The translations under genes and the position numbers were made by a program. The notes beneath the pieces are model-generated. The model had not been told where the DNA came from. It was given only the letters and a program-made list of their open reading frames with translations, and searched no databases. Below are positions 60,426-64,000 of a stretch of DNA of 64,000 nt, one piece after another (position 1 is the first letter of the stretch; every line of letters begins with the position of its first letter). This DNA is from CF-118 sp035934385. Its GTDB lineage: Bacteria; Chloroflexota; Dormibacteria; Dormibacterales; Dormibacteraceae. The stretch is from the NCBI GenBank assembly GCA_035934385.1, contig DASYXY010000039.1, positions 5,585-69,584 of the forward strand. Direction: 5' to 3'.

Positions 60426-61551
60426 TCAGCCTCCCCGCGCGGCAGGCTGAGACTGGCTCTGGCCCATCCGCCAGCGCAGCCACGACTCGATGAAAGGATC
60501 GAGCTCCCCGTCGAGCACCGCCTGGGCGTTGCCCAGCTCGAAGCCGGTGCGAACGTCCTTCACCAGCGTGTAGGGCTGCAGCACATAGTTGCGGATCTGG
60601 GAGCCGAACTCCGCCGGCATTACCTGGCCGCGGATCTGGTCCAGCTGTTTGGCCGCCTCCTGCTGCTGGCGCTGAAAGAGCCGCGCCTTCAGCACCTTCA
60701 TCGCCATCTCGCGGTTCTTCATCTGCGAGCGCTCGTTCTGGCACGTGACGACGATGCCGGTGGGGATGTGCGTGATGCGCACGGCCGAGTCGGTCTTGTT
60801 CACGTGCTGGCCGCCGGCGCCGGTGGAGCGATAGGTGTCGATGCGGAGGTCCTGCGGGTTCACGACGATCGAGTCTTCGTCCGACCTCTCGAGCTCGGGC
60901 ATCACCTCGACAAGCGCGAACGAGGTGTGCCGGCGATGGTTCTGATCAAAGGGCGAGATGCGCACAAGCCGGTGCACGCCGTGCTCGGAACGCATCAGCC
61001 CATACGCGCGCGGGCCGCTGACGATGAACGTGACGCTCTTCAGCCCGGCTTCTTCGCCGGGGGACTGGTCGAGGATCTCGGTCGCGAATCGCTTGCGCTC
61101 CGCCCACTTCAGGTACATCCGCAGCAGCATCTCGACCCAGTCCTGGGCCTCGATCCCACCCTGGCCCACCGAGATGGTGACCACCGCGTTGTGCGTCGCA
61201 TACGGATCCGTGAACAGCAGGTCGAGCTCTCGCGACCGCAGCTCGGCGGCCACCGATGCACGCTCGGTGGCGACCTGCTCTCCAAGCTCGTGATCGTTTG
61301 CCGCCAGGCCGTCGAGCTCCACGACGTCGCGAGCGCGTCGCTCCAGCCGATCCCATGTGGTCACGAGCTCGCGGTTCTCGAACGACTCGCGAGCGAGCTC
61401 ACGCGCGCGGTTAGGGTCGTCCCAGACGCCGGGTCGGGCTAGGAGCTCATCGAGCTGATCGGCTCGCTTGACCTTCGCAGGCAGGTCAAAGGTGCTCCTT
61501 GAGCTGCAGTATCCGGTTCAGGATCTCTTTCGGGTCGAGCTCAGCATCCAT
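60426..61551 (-). CDS. prfB: Peptide chain release factor 2 (programmed +1 frameshift)
   Basis: RF2 ends translation at UGA and UAA. The main frame (from 61487 down) encodes 353 residues with the stop-codon-reading SPF motif (RISPFDQNHRRH) and the GGQ motif (GAGGQHVNKTDSAVRITH). The N-terminal 21 codons lie in another frame: ATG 61551, MDAELDPKEILNRIL to KEHL, then TGA at 61486-61488. A +1 shift at CTT-TGA-C continues as DLPAKVKRADQLDELL, which is ordinary RF2 sequence. Total about 374 residues. A start at the internal GTG 61364 would drop the N-terminal domain. It lies nine bases after secA. Confidence 0.93.
61485..61500 (-). promoter_or_regulatory. prfB programmed frameshift site
   Basis: On the minus strand AAGGAG (61495-61500), three bases, CTT (61489-61491), TGA (61486-61488), C. 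This is the classic RF2 autoregulatory signal: an internal Shine-Dalgarno three bases before CTT-TGA-C pushes ribosomes +1 when RF2 is scarce. Confidence 0.92.
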
Positions 61552-61560
61552 TGCGGCGTG

Positions 61561-64000
<2,440 letters not shown>

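Noticed and set aside
61364..61551. prfB starting at the internal GTG 61364, or a broken prfB gene
   Set aside because: The upstream 21 codons plus the exact CTT-TGA-C signal restore a normal RF2 N terminus, so the break is programmed.

Overview
This window is a GC-rich bacterial chromosome segment, mostly housekeeping genes in tightly packed operons with 1-8 base overlaps (ATGA, GTGA, CTAG). No insertion sequence, phage, CRISPR array or rRNA was seen. Complex I genes, a class II B12-dependent ribonucleotide reductase, Tat and Sec genes, an FtsEX/M23/CtpA module, an F420-type LLM oxidoreductase, a sphingosine-phosphate-lyase-like enzyme and frequent apparently leaderless genes fit a soil member of the Chloroflexota/Dormibacterota/Actinobacteriota neighbourhood. 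That placement is inference.

Layout. 1-3447: end of the nuo operon (nuoL 3' end, nuoM, nuoN). 3444-9825: OmdA-like protein, lipoprotein hydrolase, SDR, NUDIX hydrolase, FAD monooxygenase, dCMP-deaminase-like protein and rmuC. 9826-10335: non-coding, with a strongly paired RNA candidate, a DnaA box, two NrdR-like boxes, a near-consensus promoter and a hairpin-rich leader ahead of nrdJ (10336-13119). 13138-14289: divergent acetyltransferase and membrane protein. 14290-27248: a sugar-acid island that reads as the non-phosphorylating L-fucose pathway (mutarotase, AKR dehydrogenase, lactonase, L-fuconate dehydratase, SDR), with a ribose-type ABC importer and a GntR/FCD regulator. The same operon continues into a PLP lyase, an FGGY kinase and an MFS transporter. 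27245-35099: Ni/Co permease with a Nur-like operator, EcsC-like protein, ATP-dependent DNA ligase, flotillin/NfeD pair, hydrolase, SDR, cupin, tRNA-Pro.

36193-43747 is one long minus-strand run: DUF4177-like protein, response regulator, murI, polyprenyl synthase, CobA-like/HemD fusion, cyclophilin, tatA, tatC, rph, rdgB. 43787-45731 holds an odd UAA-anticodon tRNA, hydroxyacyl-CoA dehydrogenase, zincin, flavin reductase and tRNA-Cys. 46495-49287 is a lipoate block (E2, lipA, lipB). 49518-50302 holds two tandem paralogues of an unrecognised small protein. 50420-56189 contains malate synthase, an LLM oxidoreductase, membrane proteins, tRNA-Phe and tRNA-Val. 56205-64000 is the envelope and secretion block, read secA, prfB, ftsE, ftsX, M23 peptidase, ctpA; prfB needs a programmed +1 frameshift.

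A recurring architectural signal is a TANNNT box 6-9 bases before the start codon of genes that begin transcription units, usually without a Shine-Dalgarno sequence. I counted about seventeen cases, consistent with widespread leaderless transcripts, and used them to choose several start codons.
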